Positions 1-5,462 of a stretch of DNA of 5,462 bases are shown piece by piece (the first letter of the stretch is position 1; every line of letters begins with the position of its first letter). Location: NCBI RefSeq assembly GCF_946479975.1, contig NZ_CAMLIX010000285.1:1-5462 (forward strand), written 5' to 3'. The notes below the pieces were generated by a model. The model was given only the letters and a program-made list of their open reading frames with translations, was not told where the DNA came from and did not search any database. Both the position numbers and the translations under genes were made by a program. Source of the DNA: an uncultured Flavobacterium sp. (lineage in GTDB: Bacteria; Bacteroidota; Bacteroidia; Flavobacteriales; Flavobacteriaceae).

Positions 1-519
1 AAAGCAGATAATGGATCTCATGACGAAGATATTTCTCGTGAAGACATTTTAGCTAAAGGAATTGTTTCTGAAGAAGATTATTTAGTTTTAGAAAAATATA
101 CTCGCGCTTTATTTCAAAGAGGAACTGAAATCGCTGCTTCTCGCGGCTTGATTTTAGTAGATACAAAATACGAATTCGGAAAAACAAAAGAAGGTGTTAT
201 TGTTTTAATTGATGAAATTCATACACCAGATTCTTCTCGTTATTTCTACGCTGACGGATATGCAGAAAGACAAGAAAAAGGAGAGGAGCAAAAACAATTA
301 TCTAAAGAATTCGTTCGTCGCTGGTTAATCGAAAACGGTTTCCAAGGTCAAGAAGGACAACAAATTCCAAATATGACAGATGAATATATTGAATCTGTTT
401 CTGAAAGATATATCGAATTGTACGAGAACATTTTAGGAGAGAAATTTGTAAAAGCTGACATTGACAATATCGATCAACGTATTGATAAAAACGTATTAGA
501 ATACCTTTCTTCAAAATAG
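1..519 (+). CDS. purC: Phosphoribosylaminoimidazole-succinocarboxamide synthase (SAICAR synthase), 3' part
   Basis: This is the C-terminal 172 residues of PurC. The frame is open from base 1 to the TAG at 517-519, so the true start lies left of the window. PurC is a cytosolic enzyme of de novo purine synthesis; it uses ATP to join CAIR and aspartate into SAICAR. Residues 50-60 of the fragment, [11 protein letters not shown], match the second SAICAR synthase signature (L/I-V-D-x-K-x-E-F-G). The [10 protein letters not shown] stretch at about 71-80 is the conserved nucleotide and substrate-binding segment that follows it. The tail ([21 protein letters not shown], then GEKF) resembles the longer PurC form of about 310-320 residues, so a little over half of the protein is visible. 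An apparent TTG start at 148 is an artefact, because homology to the family continues upstream of it. The next gene begins 31 bp downstream on the same strand. The only strong terminator nearby lies inside that next gene (566-616). Confidence 0.96.
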   Translation, partial: KADNGSHDEDISREDILAKGIVSEEDYLVLEKYTRALFQRGTEIAASRGLILVDTKYEFGKTKEGVIVLIDEIHTPDSSRYFYADGYAERQEKGEEQKQLSKEFVRRWLIENGFQGQEGQQIPNMTDEYIESVSERYIELYENILGEKFVKADIDNIDQRIDKNVLEYLSSK

Positions 520-527
520 TACTTTCG

Positions 528-550
528 GGTTTAAACTAATTATTTAAACC
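528..550 (+). other. Small AT-rich inverted repeat abutting the mannanase start codon
   Basis: GGTTTAAA (528-535) and TTTAAACC (543-550) are perfect 8-bp complements around a 7-nt loop. The structure begins 9 nt after the purC stop and ends on the base before the ATG at 551. With only two G-C pairs it is weak and has no T tract, so it is not a good terminator. If it forms in RNA it would cover the ribosome-loading region of the GH26 gene, where no Shine-Dalgarno sequence is visible. A role in translation control is inference. Confidence 0.4.
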
Positions 551-565
551 ATGAATTTTATAACT

Positions 566-616
566 AAAAAAAATGCCCTGCTATTTGTATGTCTTACAGC
601 AGGGCATTTTCTTTTT
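566..616 (+). terminator. Strong intrinsic-terminator-like hairpin inside the GH26 signal-peptide codons
   Basis: AAAATGCCCTGCT (570-582) and AGCAGGGCATTTT (598-610) form a perfect 13-bp stem with a 15-nt loop. An A run (566-573) precedes it and CTTTTT (611-616) follows it, so it could also work in the opposite direction. It lies about 50 nt after the purC stop, the usual place for that gene's terminator. However, it starts 15 nt inside the GH26 reading frame and encodes roughly residues 7-20 of the signal peptide. Termination activity is inferred from its shape. Confidence 0.8.
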
Positions 617-1443
617 GCGCAGATTGATAAAAATGCAACAAAAGAAACCCAAAATCTCTACAAAAATTTAAAAACCATTTCAAAAAGTCATATTCTGTTT
701 GGACATCAGCATGCGCTTGAATACGGACATGGATGGAGTAATGAATCTAATCGGTCTGATGTTAAATCGGTTACGGGTTCTCATCCCGCTGTAGTCGGAA
801 TTGATTTTAGTGATTTTTCTGGCCGTTCGAAAGAACAAATAGAAAACGCTAAAGAAACACTTCGAAAAAATGTAATTGCTACTTACGAACGTGGAGGCAT
901 TACAACTGTTTCCTGGCATTTTAATAATCCTGCTTCCGATGGTGGATTTTATTGGAAAGATGGAATTTCAAAAGTTTCAATGGCTTTAATAAAACCAGGT
1001 GGTTCTCATCATGAAGAATACAAAGAAATTTTAAAAACAATTGCCGATTTTGCACATTCTGTAAAAGCCAAAAACGGAACGCTTTCACCCATGATTTTCA
1101 GACCTTTTCATGAATTTGACGGCGATTGGTTTTGGTGGGGGAAATCACAAACTTCAAGAGAAGATTTTATCGCAGTTTGGCAGTTTACGGTTTCATATTT
1201 AAAAGATACTTTGGACGTTCACAATTTTATTTATGCTTTTTCTCCAGACAATCGATTTAATTCCGATGAAGAATATTTAGAGCGTTATCCTGGCGATGAA
1301 TATGTTGATATGCTGGGAATGGATGATTACGGAGATTTCGGCCGAGACGGAAAATATGATTTAGAGGCTGGATTAAAAAAGCTTAAAATATTCTCAGATT
1401 TGGCAATTAAAAAGAACAAACTTGCCGCCTTTACAGAAACAGG

Positions 1444-1450
1444 TTTATGA
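1444..1450 (+). other. Single-base frameshift site in the GH26 gene
   Basis: The upstream frame reads ACA GGT TTA TGA (Thr-Gly-Leu-stop). Deleting one T from the TTT run at 1444-1446 gives ACA GGT TAT GAA and joins TETG to YESIPNKNW, which reads on for 79 residues to 1685. Deleting T1448 instead gives TETG-LE and the same downstream frame. The lesion is therefore one extra T just after the predicted nucleophile E296. It is a mutation or a short-homopolymer base-call error. Confidence 0.85.
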
Positions 1451-1703
1451 ATCTATTCCAAATAAAAATTGGCGGACAGAAGTTTTACTTAAAACTTTAA
1501 AATCTGAAGATCTTCAATTGGCTTATGTTTTAGTCTGGCGAAATGACACTACAAGTCCAACGCATTATTATGCGCCCTTTCCTGGACAGGTGAGCGAAAA
1601 AGATTTTTTAAAGTTCTATGATGATCCGTTTACTCTGTTCGAAAAGGATCTCAAAAATATTTATAGCAGTAAGTTTAAGATTTAAGACAGTTATATTGTT
1701 TTT

Positions 1704-1743
1704 AAAAAGCTCAATTCAGATTTCTCCGAATTGAGCTTTTTTT
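1704..1743 (+). terminator. Intrinsic terminator after the GH26 gene
   Basis: AAAAAGCTCAATTC (1704-1717) pairs perfectly with GAATTGAGCTTTTT (1728-1741) across a 10-nt loop. The T run covers 1737-1743. It lies 18 nt after the GH26 stop codon and separates that gene from the first ankyrin gene. The A run on the 5' side would also allow some termination on the minus strand. Confidence 0.9.
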
Positions 1744-1812
1744 ATTTTCATTTTTTTTTGAAAATCATGCAACCAAATTGATTTTTATGTCGTCTAATTA
1801 GAAATCATCATC

Positions 1813-1855
1813 ATCAATCAATTAACAAACAATCATCATGAAAAAATCAGTAATT
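1813..1855 (+). repeat. Conserved leader and start-codon block, copy 1 (ankyrin gene 1)
   Basis: This block covers 25 nt of leader (ATCAATCAATTAACAAAC then AATCATC) plus the first 18 coding bases of the ankyrin gene starting at 1838. It matches 2574-2615 upstream of the second ankyrin gene with a single difference, one extra A in the ACAAAC run. No AGGAG-like ribosome site is present, so initiation is probably Shine-Dalgarno independent, as is common in Bacteroidota. The identity is higher than in most of the coding sequence, which suggests a recent gene duplication with constraint on the leader. Confidence 0.85.
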
Positions 1856-2212
1856 ATTTGGGGAGCTTTTCTCCTTTTGGGAAATGTTTCATTTGCATCA
1901 AACTGTAATTTAAAAATGAATGCGCAAGTTGAGTTTGCAGCTTACGGAAAATCTCCGTTTCATCTCGCTATTAGTAAAGGAGATGTCGAAGCCGTTAAAA
2001 AATTTGTTCTGTATGGAACCAATACCAATAAAATGGTAAATAACATGACGCCGTTAATGGTTGCGGCTCGCTTCAATCAGGTTGAAATTATTAAAATTTT
2101 ACTCGCTAATGGAGCTGATTATTCTATCGAAAATTCACAAGGATTTACCGCTTTGCATTATGCTAAATATGCAAAAGCAACCGAATCGATCGAGATTTTG
2201 AAAAAATTATAA
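1838..2212 (+). CDS. Exported small ankyrin-repeat protein (paralog 1)
   Basis: This 124-residue protein has a clear Sec signal peptide (KK, hydrophobic core 5-15, probable cleavage after SFA at residue 20), so it is predicted to act outside the cytoplasm, most simply in the periplasm. Residues 31-37 (VEFAAYG) are shared with the second paralog. They are followed by an ankyrin unit at about 38-68 (SPFHLAISKGDVEAVKKFV), a more typical unit at 69-101 (TPLMVAARFNQVEIIKILLANGAD) and a shorter C-terminal unit at 102-124 (GFTALHYAK). Ankyrin repeats mediate protein-protein contacts; no enzymatic domain is visible and the partner is unknown. The first unit is degenerate: TNTNK stands where GADVN is typical, and the paralog keeps GADVN. 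The ATG at 1838 is supported by the signal peptide and by the leader shared with 2598. A terminator precedes the gene at 1704-1743 and another follows at 2239-2282, so it is probably transcribed alone. I could not place a convincing promoter between 1744 and 1812. Confidence 0.93.
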   Translation: MKKSVIIWGAFLLLGNVSFASNCNLKMNAQVEFAAYGKSPFHLAISKGDVEAVKKFVLYGTNTNKMVNNMTPLMVAARFNQVEIIKILLANGADYSIENSQGFTALHYAKYAKATESIEILKKL

Positions 2213-2238
2213 TGTTGGTTTCTATAAATGGATAGATT

Positions 2239-2282
2239 AAGGTGCAATTCTACTTTATGAGAACTGCACCTTTTATCTTTTT
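2239..2282 (+). terminator. Intrinsic terminator after ankyrin gene 1
   Basis: AAGGTGCAATTCT (2239-2251) pairs with AGAACTGCACCTT (2260-2272) around an 8-nt loop, with one A-C mismatch in 13 positions. A T-rich tail (TTTTATCTTTTT) follows. It sits 26 nt after the stop codon at 2212. Confidence 0.85.
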
Positions 2283-2597
2283 CTACACTTACAATAATTT
2301 CTTAAAAGTTAAAAGCCTCTTACAGCTTCTGAATTATAGCTTCTTAAAATTAATTTAATTTTTTTTCTCTTTTATTGTAACATTTTGAGTTTATAAGCGT
2401 CTATTATATTAAAACCGTGAAAATGGTAATGTTAAAGTTCTTAAATTATGAATCTATTAAGAAAATGTTAAGAATTAGTTAAAACATAGTACTTTGTAAT
2501 GCATAATACAGAATAAAAATTACCTTTACATAAAAATTACCTTTACATAGAAATTAAAAATCATCATTAATTAATCAATCAATTAACAACAATCATC
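2283..2597 (+). promoter_or_regulatory. AT-rich upstream region of ankyrin gene 2
   Basis: This 315-bp stretch has no gene. It should hold the promoter of the ankyrin gene at 2598, because a terminator closes off the upstream unit. The Bacteroidota -7 element is TAnnTTTG. The nearest candidate is TAGTACTTTG at 2487-2496, which has the wrong internal spacing, and no clear -33 TTTG partner is visible about 20 bp upstream. The promoter position is therefore only a guess. A 17-bp tandem repeat (2514-2547) and the conserved leader (from 2574) lie between this candidate and the start codon. The remainder shows nothing recognisable. Confidence 0.35.
2514..2556 (+). repeat. 17-bp direct tandem repeat upstream of ankyrin gene 2
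   Basis: The unit TAAAAATTACCTTTACA occurs at 2514-2530 and again, identical and head to tail, at 2531-2547. A partial third copy (TAGAAATTA) covers 2548-2556 with one change. It has no counterpart before the first ankyrin gene. It lies 42-84 nt before the ATG, so it would be leader RNA or promoter-proximal DNA. Either a regulator-binding array or a replication-slippage product is possible. Confidence 0.85.
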
Positions 2598-2615
2598 ATG
2601 AAAAAATCAGTAATT
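2574..2615 (+). repeat. Conserved leader and start-codon block, copy 2 (ankyrin gene 2)
   Basis: This is the second copy of the 1813-1855 block. It comprises 24 nt of leader, including CAATCAATTAACAACAATC, and the first 18 coding bases. It is identical except for one missing A. A related AAATCATCAT stretch also lies just upstream in both copies, after which similarity fades. No Shine-Dalgarno sequence is present. Confidence 0.85.
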
Positions 2616-2978
2616 TATCTAGGAGTAGCCTTATTGGCTTTTGCAAATGTTTCAGTTGCATCAAACGGAAATACAGTAAAAAATAATGTAGAGTTTGCTG
2701 CATTTGGCAAAACACCATTAACTGTAGCGGTTGGAAAAGGAGATATTGAAATCGTTAAAAAGTTTATCGAATACGGTGCAGATGTAAATCAGAAATCAGA
2801 AGACGATATGACACCATTAATGATTGCAGCTCGTTATAACAGAGTTGAAATTATAAAATTATTAATTGCAAACGGTGCTCGTACTTACGAAAAAAACGAA
2901 AAAGGATACACAGCATTAAAATATGCACAATTGTCTAACGCTGCAGAAGCAATTGCAATTTTAAAAGATATGAAATAA
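2598..2978 (+). CDS. Exported small ankyrin-repeat protein (paralog 2)
   Basis: This 126-residue paralog of the 1838-2212 product shares its architecture. The signal peptide has probable cleavage after SVA at residue 21. A short shared segment VEFAAFG (31-37) follows, then ankyrin units at about 38-70 (TPLTVAVGKGDIEIVKKFIEYGADVN), 71-102 (TPLMIAARYNRVEIIKLLIANGA) and 103-126 (GYTALKYAQ). The units here are closer to the ankyrin consensus than in paralog 1, and one extra residue lies between units 1 and 2. The protein should be exported and serve as a binding module; its partner cannot be read from the sequence. The gene is flanked by its own upstream region with a 17-bp tandem repeat and by a terminator at 3011-3045, so it is probably monocistronic. 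The start is fixed by the signal peptide and by the leader shared with the first copy. It converges on the efflux-pump gene encoded on the minus strand. Confidence 0.94.
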   Translation: MKKSVIYLGVALLAFANVSVASNGNTVKNNVEFAAFGKTPLTVAVGKGDIEIVKKFIEYGADVNQKSEDDMTPLMIAARYNRVEIIKLLIANGARTYEKNEKGYTALKYAQLSNAAEAIAILKDMK

Positions 2979-3010
2979 AAAAAACAATTTAAAAGTTTTG
3001 AGTTAGTATT

Positions 3011-3045
3011 AAAATGACCTTTTTGAGCAAAAGGTCATTTTTTTT
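3011..3045 (+). terminator. Intrinsic terminator after ankyrin gene 2
   Basis: AAAATGACCTTTT (3011-3023) pairs perfectly with AAAAGGTCATTTT (3029-3041) around a 5-nt loop (TGAGC). It is followed by an uninterrupted T run to 3045. It lies 33 nt after the stop codon of the ankyrin gene. Confidence 0.92.
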
Positions 3046-3059
3046 GTGCTTAATTTAGA

Positions 3060-3120
3060 TTTAAATCCAACAAAAAAGCACCATTACGAGTAATGATGCT
3101 TTCTGCTTTTAAATCCAACA
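3060..3120. repeat. 13-bp direct repeats flanking the minus-strand terminator
   Basis: TTTAAATCCAACA occurs at 3060-3072 and at 3108-3120, one copy on each side of the hairpin at 3072-3102. The pair could be a duplicated fragment between the convergent genes. No function can be assigned. Confidence 0.6.
3072..3102 (-). terminator. Intrinsic terminator of the efflux-pump gene
   Basis: Read on the minus strand, AAAGCATCATTAC (3102-3090) pairs with GTAATGGTGCTTT (3087-3075) with one U-G wobble and a very tight turn, and the transcript then runs into six Ts (3077-3072). It lies about 48 nt past the stop of the minus-strand gene at 3150 and opposes the plus-strand terminator at 3011-3045. Confidence 0.8.
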
Positions 3121-3149
3121 ATGATTTAAAAATCTAAAAAAATAAATTA

Positions 3150-5462
3150 TTATTCTATTGGTACATGTTTTTTTCTGTTGAAAATCCAGAATAAAATTGG
3201 AAACACCAATAAAGTTAAAACTGTGGCAGTCATAAGTCCGCCTATAATCACTATGGCAAGTGGTTTTTGAGATTCTGAACCAATTCCTGTAGAAATTGCC
3301 GCTGGCAATAAACCTATTGATGCCATCAAAGCGGTCATAACTACAGCTCTGGTTCTCGCTTTTACTCCCATAAAAATGGATTCTTCGAGCGTAAATTTTG
3401 CTTTTAAATTATGATGGAATTCAGAAATTAAAATAACTCCGTTTTGAATACAAATTCCAAGAAGAGCAATAAATCCGACTCCTGCTGAGATTCCAAAATT
3501 CATTCCTGTTATGTGTAAAGCTATAATTCCACCAATAATTGCAAAAGGAACATTCGCTAAAACAAGAAGAGAATCCTTAAAGTTTCCAAATAAAATAAAT
3601 AACAATACAAATATTCCAATTAAACTGATTGGTACAACTTGAGCCAAACGCGCACTGGCACGAACTTGATTTTCAAATTCACCTGTCCAGCCTGTCGTGT
3701 AACCAGCAGGAAGTTTCAGTTTGTTTACTTTTGCTTGAGCATCTGCAATTGTACTTCCTAAATCTCGATCACGAACAGAGAATTTTACTCCAATAAAACG
3801 TTTTGTATTGTCTCTATAAATAAATGCCGGTCCAGTAATTGTTTTAATGTCACAGATTTCTTTTAAAGGAATTTTTACACCACTAATTGTTGGTACTTTA
3901 ATTTCTTCTAGATCTTTTTCATCTTTTCTATATTCTTTAGAAAAACGTACACGAACATCAAATTTCTTTTCATCTTCATATTTTTCAGTTGCTGTTTTTC
4001 CTCCAAAAGCTAATTCTAAAACTGCTTGTGCATCGCTCAAAGTAACGCCGTAAGCAGCCATTTTTTCACGATCTAAAATTACGCTGATTTCTGGTTGCCC
4101 TACATTTCGCAAAATTCCTGCATCTTTGATACCTGGAATATCTTTTATCTCTGCTAAAACTTTATTGGCAAGATCATCTAATTTATTTAAATCATCTCCA
4201 TAAATTTTTACGGCATTCGAAGCTTTAAATCCAGCAACAGATTCTGCCACGTTGTCAATTACGGGCTGTGAATAATTGTAAGTGATTCCTTGATGAACTC
4301 TCAATTTGTTATCCATTTCATTAATCAAATCATCCATAGAAATTTTACGTTTCCATTCTGCTTTAGGAAATAAATCAACTTGAAGCTGGATAAATCCAAA
4401 TCCATTTGGATCTGTTCCGTCATTACTTCGACCTGTCTGCGAAAGCACTTTTTTCACCTCAGGAAAAGTTTCTAAATCTTTTCTAATCATTGCCGCTGTT
4501 TTTACACTTTCTGGAAGAGAAGTACTCATTGGTAATTCTGCTGTTACCCATAATGCACCTTCGTTTAACTGCGGTAAAAATTCTGTTCCTAAGAAACCTG
4601 CAGAAAAGAAAACTGCTGCTAGTAATCCGATAGATGCCACTAAAGTTTTTACCTTATGTTTAAAAGTCCACGCGAAACCTTTGGTTACAATTCGGTCCCA
4701 AAAATTAACAAACGGATTGTTTTTTTCTCTAACATTTTTATTCAATAAAATATGAGAAAGAACAGGAACTAAAGTTAAAGTAAAAATTAGTGCTCCAAGT
4801 AGTGCAAAACCTAATGTAAAGGCTAGGGGAGAGAACATTTTTCCTTCTACTTTCTGGAATGAGAAAATAGGAAGTAACGCTGTAATAATGATCAATTTAG
4901 AAAAGAATATGGCTTTACCCATTTCTGTTCCTGTTTTCTTGATCAAACTTCCTTTGGCAATTTTATTAAATTTCTCCATTCCCAATTGATGCGCTCGATG
5001 ATCGAGAACTACAAACAATCCTTCGACCATTACGACTGCTCCGTCAATGATGATTCCGAAATCGACAGCACCTAAACTTAATAAGTTGGCACTCATTCCC
5101 ATCATTTTCAAACATAAAAAGGCAAACAAAAGAGAAAGCGGAATTACAATAGAAACCGTAAAAGTAGTTCGCCAATCGGCCATGAAAAGAAACACCACGC
5201 ACGTTACTAGAATTATACCTTCAAATAAATTGTGCATTACGGTTTCGGTCGTGAAATTCATCAAATTATCACGATCGTAAAAAGTTTCTATTTTTATGTC
5301 TTTTGGAAGAACGTTGTCATTAAGATCTTGAATTTTTGCTTTAATTAAAGCCAAAGTTTCCTGCGGATTTTCTCCTTTTCGCATTACAACGATTCCTTCA
5401 ACAGCATCATCATTATTTCCAAGACCGGTTTGTCCAACTCTTGGCATCGAACTTTCGTAAAC
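3150..5462 (-). CDS. czcA: CzcA/CusA-family heavy-metal efflux RND pump, C-terminal part
   Basis: This is the C-terminal 770 residues of an inner-membrane RND pump; the family length is about 1040. The frame stays open through base 5462 (VYESS precedes the ATG at 5447), so the start is beyond the right edge and the internal Met is not the start. The protein uses the proton gradient to drive metal cations out through a periplasmic adaptor and an outer-membrane channel. The segment DFGIIIDGAVVMVE at about residues 134-147 is the TM4 signature of the CzcA-type heavy-metal subfamily. Its two Asp and one Glu have the spacing of the proton-relay residues D402, D408 and E415 described for CzcA. About eleven membrane segments follow the usual order: TM2-TM6 at about 78-240, TM7 at about 270-290, a large periplasmic domain at about 295-600, and TM8-TM12 at about 605-760. 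The chain ends at HVPIE with no fused channel domain. Metal specificity (Zn/Co/Cd, Ni/Co or Cu/Ag) cannot be decided; czcA is a family-level label. Adaptor and channel genes are probably upstream, outside the window. Confidence 0.95.
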   Translation of the reverse strand, partial: VYESSMPRVGQTGLGNNDDAVEGIVVMRKGENPQETLALIKAKIQDLNDNVLPKDIKIETFYDRDNLMNFTTETVMHNLFEGIILVTCVVFLFMADWRTTFTVSIVIPLSLLFAFLCLKMMGMSANLLSLGAVDFGIIIDGAVVMVEGLFVVLDHRAHQLGMEKFNKIAKGSLIKKTGTEMGKAIFFSKLIIITALLPIFSFQKVEGKMFSPLAFTLGFALLGALIFTLTLVPVLSHILLNKNVREKNNPFVNFWDRIVTKGFAWTFKHKVKTLVASIGLLAAVFFSAGFLGTEFLPQLNEGALWVTAELPMSTSLPESVKTAAMIRKDLETFPEVKKVLSQTGRSNDGTDPNGFGFIQLQVDLFPKAEWKRKISMDDLINEMDNKLRVHQGITYNYSQPVIDNVAESVAGFKASNAVKIYGDDLNKLDDLANKVLAEIKDIPGIKDAGILRNVGQPEISVILDREKMAAYGVTLSDAQAVLELAFGGKTATEKYEDEKKFDVRVRFSKEYRKDEKDLEEIKVPTISGVKIPLKEICDIKTITGPAFIYRDNTKRFIGVKFSVRDRDLGSTIADAQAKVNKLKLPAGYTTGWTGEFENQVRASARLAQVVPISLIGIFVLLFILFGNFKDSLLVLANVPFAIIGGIIALHITGMNFGISAGVGFIALLGICIQNGVILISEFHHNLKAKFTLEESIFMGVKARTRAVVMTALMASIGLLPAAISTGIGSESQKPLAIVIIGGLMTATVLTLLVFPILFWIFNRKKHVPIE

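Larger units (their letters stand above)
551..1685 (+). pseudogene. Secreted GH26 endo-beta-1,4-mannanase-like glycoside hydrolase, frameshifted
   Basis: The gene reads in one frame from ATG 551 to an early TGA at 1448-1450 (299 aa). The homologous sequence then continues in the next forward frame to the TAA ending at 1685. Removing one base at the junction gives a continuous protein of 377 aa, a normal size for a single-domain family 26 enzyme. Residues 1-23 form a signal peptide (KK, a hydrophobic core, then LFA before Q24), so export is predicted. GH26 features visible are FGHQ (50-53), SWHFNNP (121-127), RPFHEFDGDWFWWG (184-197) with E188 as the likely acid/base, and FTETG (294-298) with E296 as the likely nucleophile. 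The family mainly cleaves beta-1,4-mannan with retention of configuration; other GH26 specificities exist, so the substrate is inferred. The 299-aa product keeps both catalytic glutamates but lacks the final part of the (beta/alpha)8 barrel, including LAYVLVWRND in the second frame, and is probably inactive. The downstream frame shows no further stops, so the lesion is recent or a sequencing error. No SusC/SusD or other carbohydrate gene is adjacent. Confidence 0.88.

Noticed and set aside
302..514. Minus-strand open frame inside purC
   Set aside because: It lies entirely opposite conserved purC codons and has no recognisable domain or independent start signal.
680..919. Minus-strand open frame opposite the GH26 gene
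   Set aside because: It is antisense to conserved GH26 sequence and encodes nothing recognisable.
1442..1451. Programmed +1 frameshift in the GH26 gene, as in prfB
   Set aside because: The site GGT TTA TGA has a stop after the slip codon, but the tRNA on TTA would re-pair poorly with TAT (second-position mismatch), there is no Shine-Dalgarno stimulator, and GH26 genes are not known to use recoding. A mutation or base-call error is simpler.
1761..1785. Inverted repeat AAAATCA/TGATTTT upstream of ankyrin gene 1
   Set aside because: A 7-bp AT-rich stem with an 11-nt loop is expected by chance in DNA of this composition and has no counterpart before the paralog.
2324..2344. Direct repeat AGCTTCT at 14-bp spacing
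   Set aside because: Seven-base matches in an AT-rich 300-bp gap are not significant and nothing else supports an operator.
2379..2390. TAACATTTTG as a promoter -7 element
   Set aside because: The TA and TTTG are four bases apart instead of two and no -33 element is visible; it is also over 200 nt from the start codon.
3847..4053. Plus-strand open frame opposite the efflux pump
   Set aside because: A Ser/Phe-rich translation typical of the complement of a Glu/Lys-rich region; it lies opposite conserved pump codons.
5047..5280. Second plus-strand open frame opposite the efflux pump
   Set aside because: It is antisense to the TM2-TM4 region, including the conserved DFGIIIDGAVVMVE codons, and has no independent support.

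Overview
The window is AT-rich and looks like chromosomal DNA of a Bacteroidota member, most likely a Flavobacterium-type organism. The reasons are the low G+C, the lack of Shine-Dalgarno sequences before the start codons, the A/T-rich leaders, the PurC type, and the CzcA-family efflux pump with Bacteroidota-like sequence. This assignment is inference from sequence style; no database search was possible.

Layout, left to right. (1) 1-519 (+): the 3' part of purC, SAICAR synthase of purine synthesis, cut by the left edge. (2) 551-1685 (+): a secreted GH26 endo-beta-mannanase-like gene, interrupted by a one-base frameshift at about 1444-1450, just after its predicted catalytic nucleophile. A near-ideal terminator hairpin (566-616) lies inside its signal-peptide codons, where the purC terminator would be expected. 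(3) 1838-2212 and 2598-2978 (+): two small paralogous ankyrin-repeat proteins with signal peptides, each followed by its own terminator. Their leaders and first codons are almost identical although the coding regions have diverged. The 385-bp gap between them carries a tandem 17-bp repeat. (4) 3150-5462 (-): the C-terminal 770 residues of a CzcA/CusA-type heavy-metal RND efflux pump, convergent with the ankyrin genes and running off the right edge. Two opposed terminators (3011-3045 and 3072-3102) separate the convergent units.

The genes do not form one pathway. They look like four separate transcription units in an ordinary chromosomal neighbourhood: purine synthesis, a lone mannan hydrolase, a duplicated exported ankyrin gene, and metal efflux. 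I see no mobile element, tRNA, rRNA or CRISPR array. The points most worth a second look are the terminator embedded in the mannanase signal sequence, the frameshift in the same gene, and the conserved leader of the ankyrin pair.
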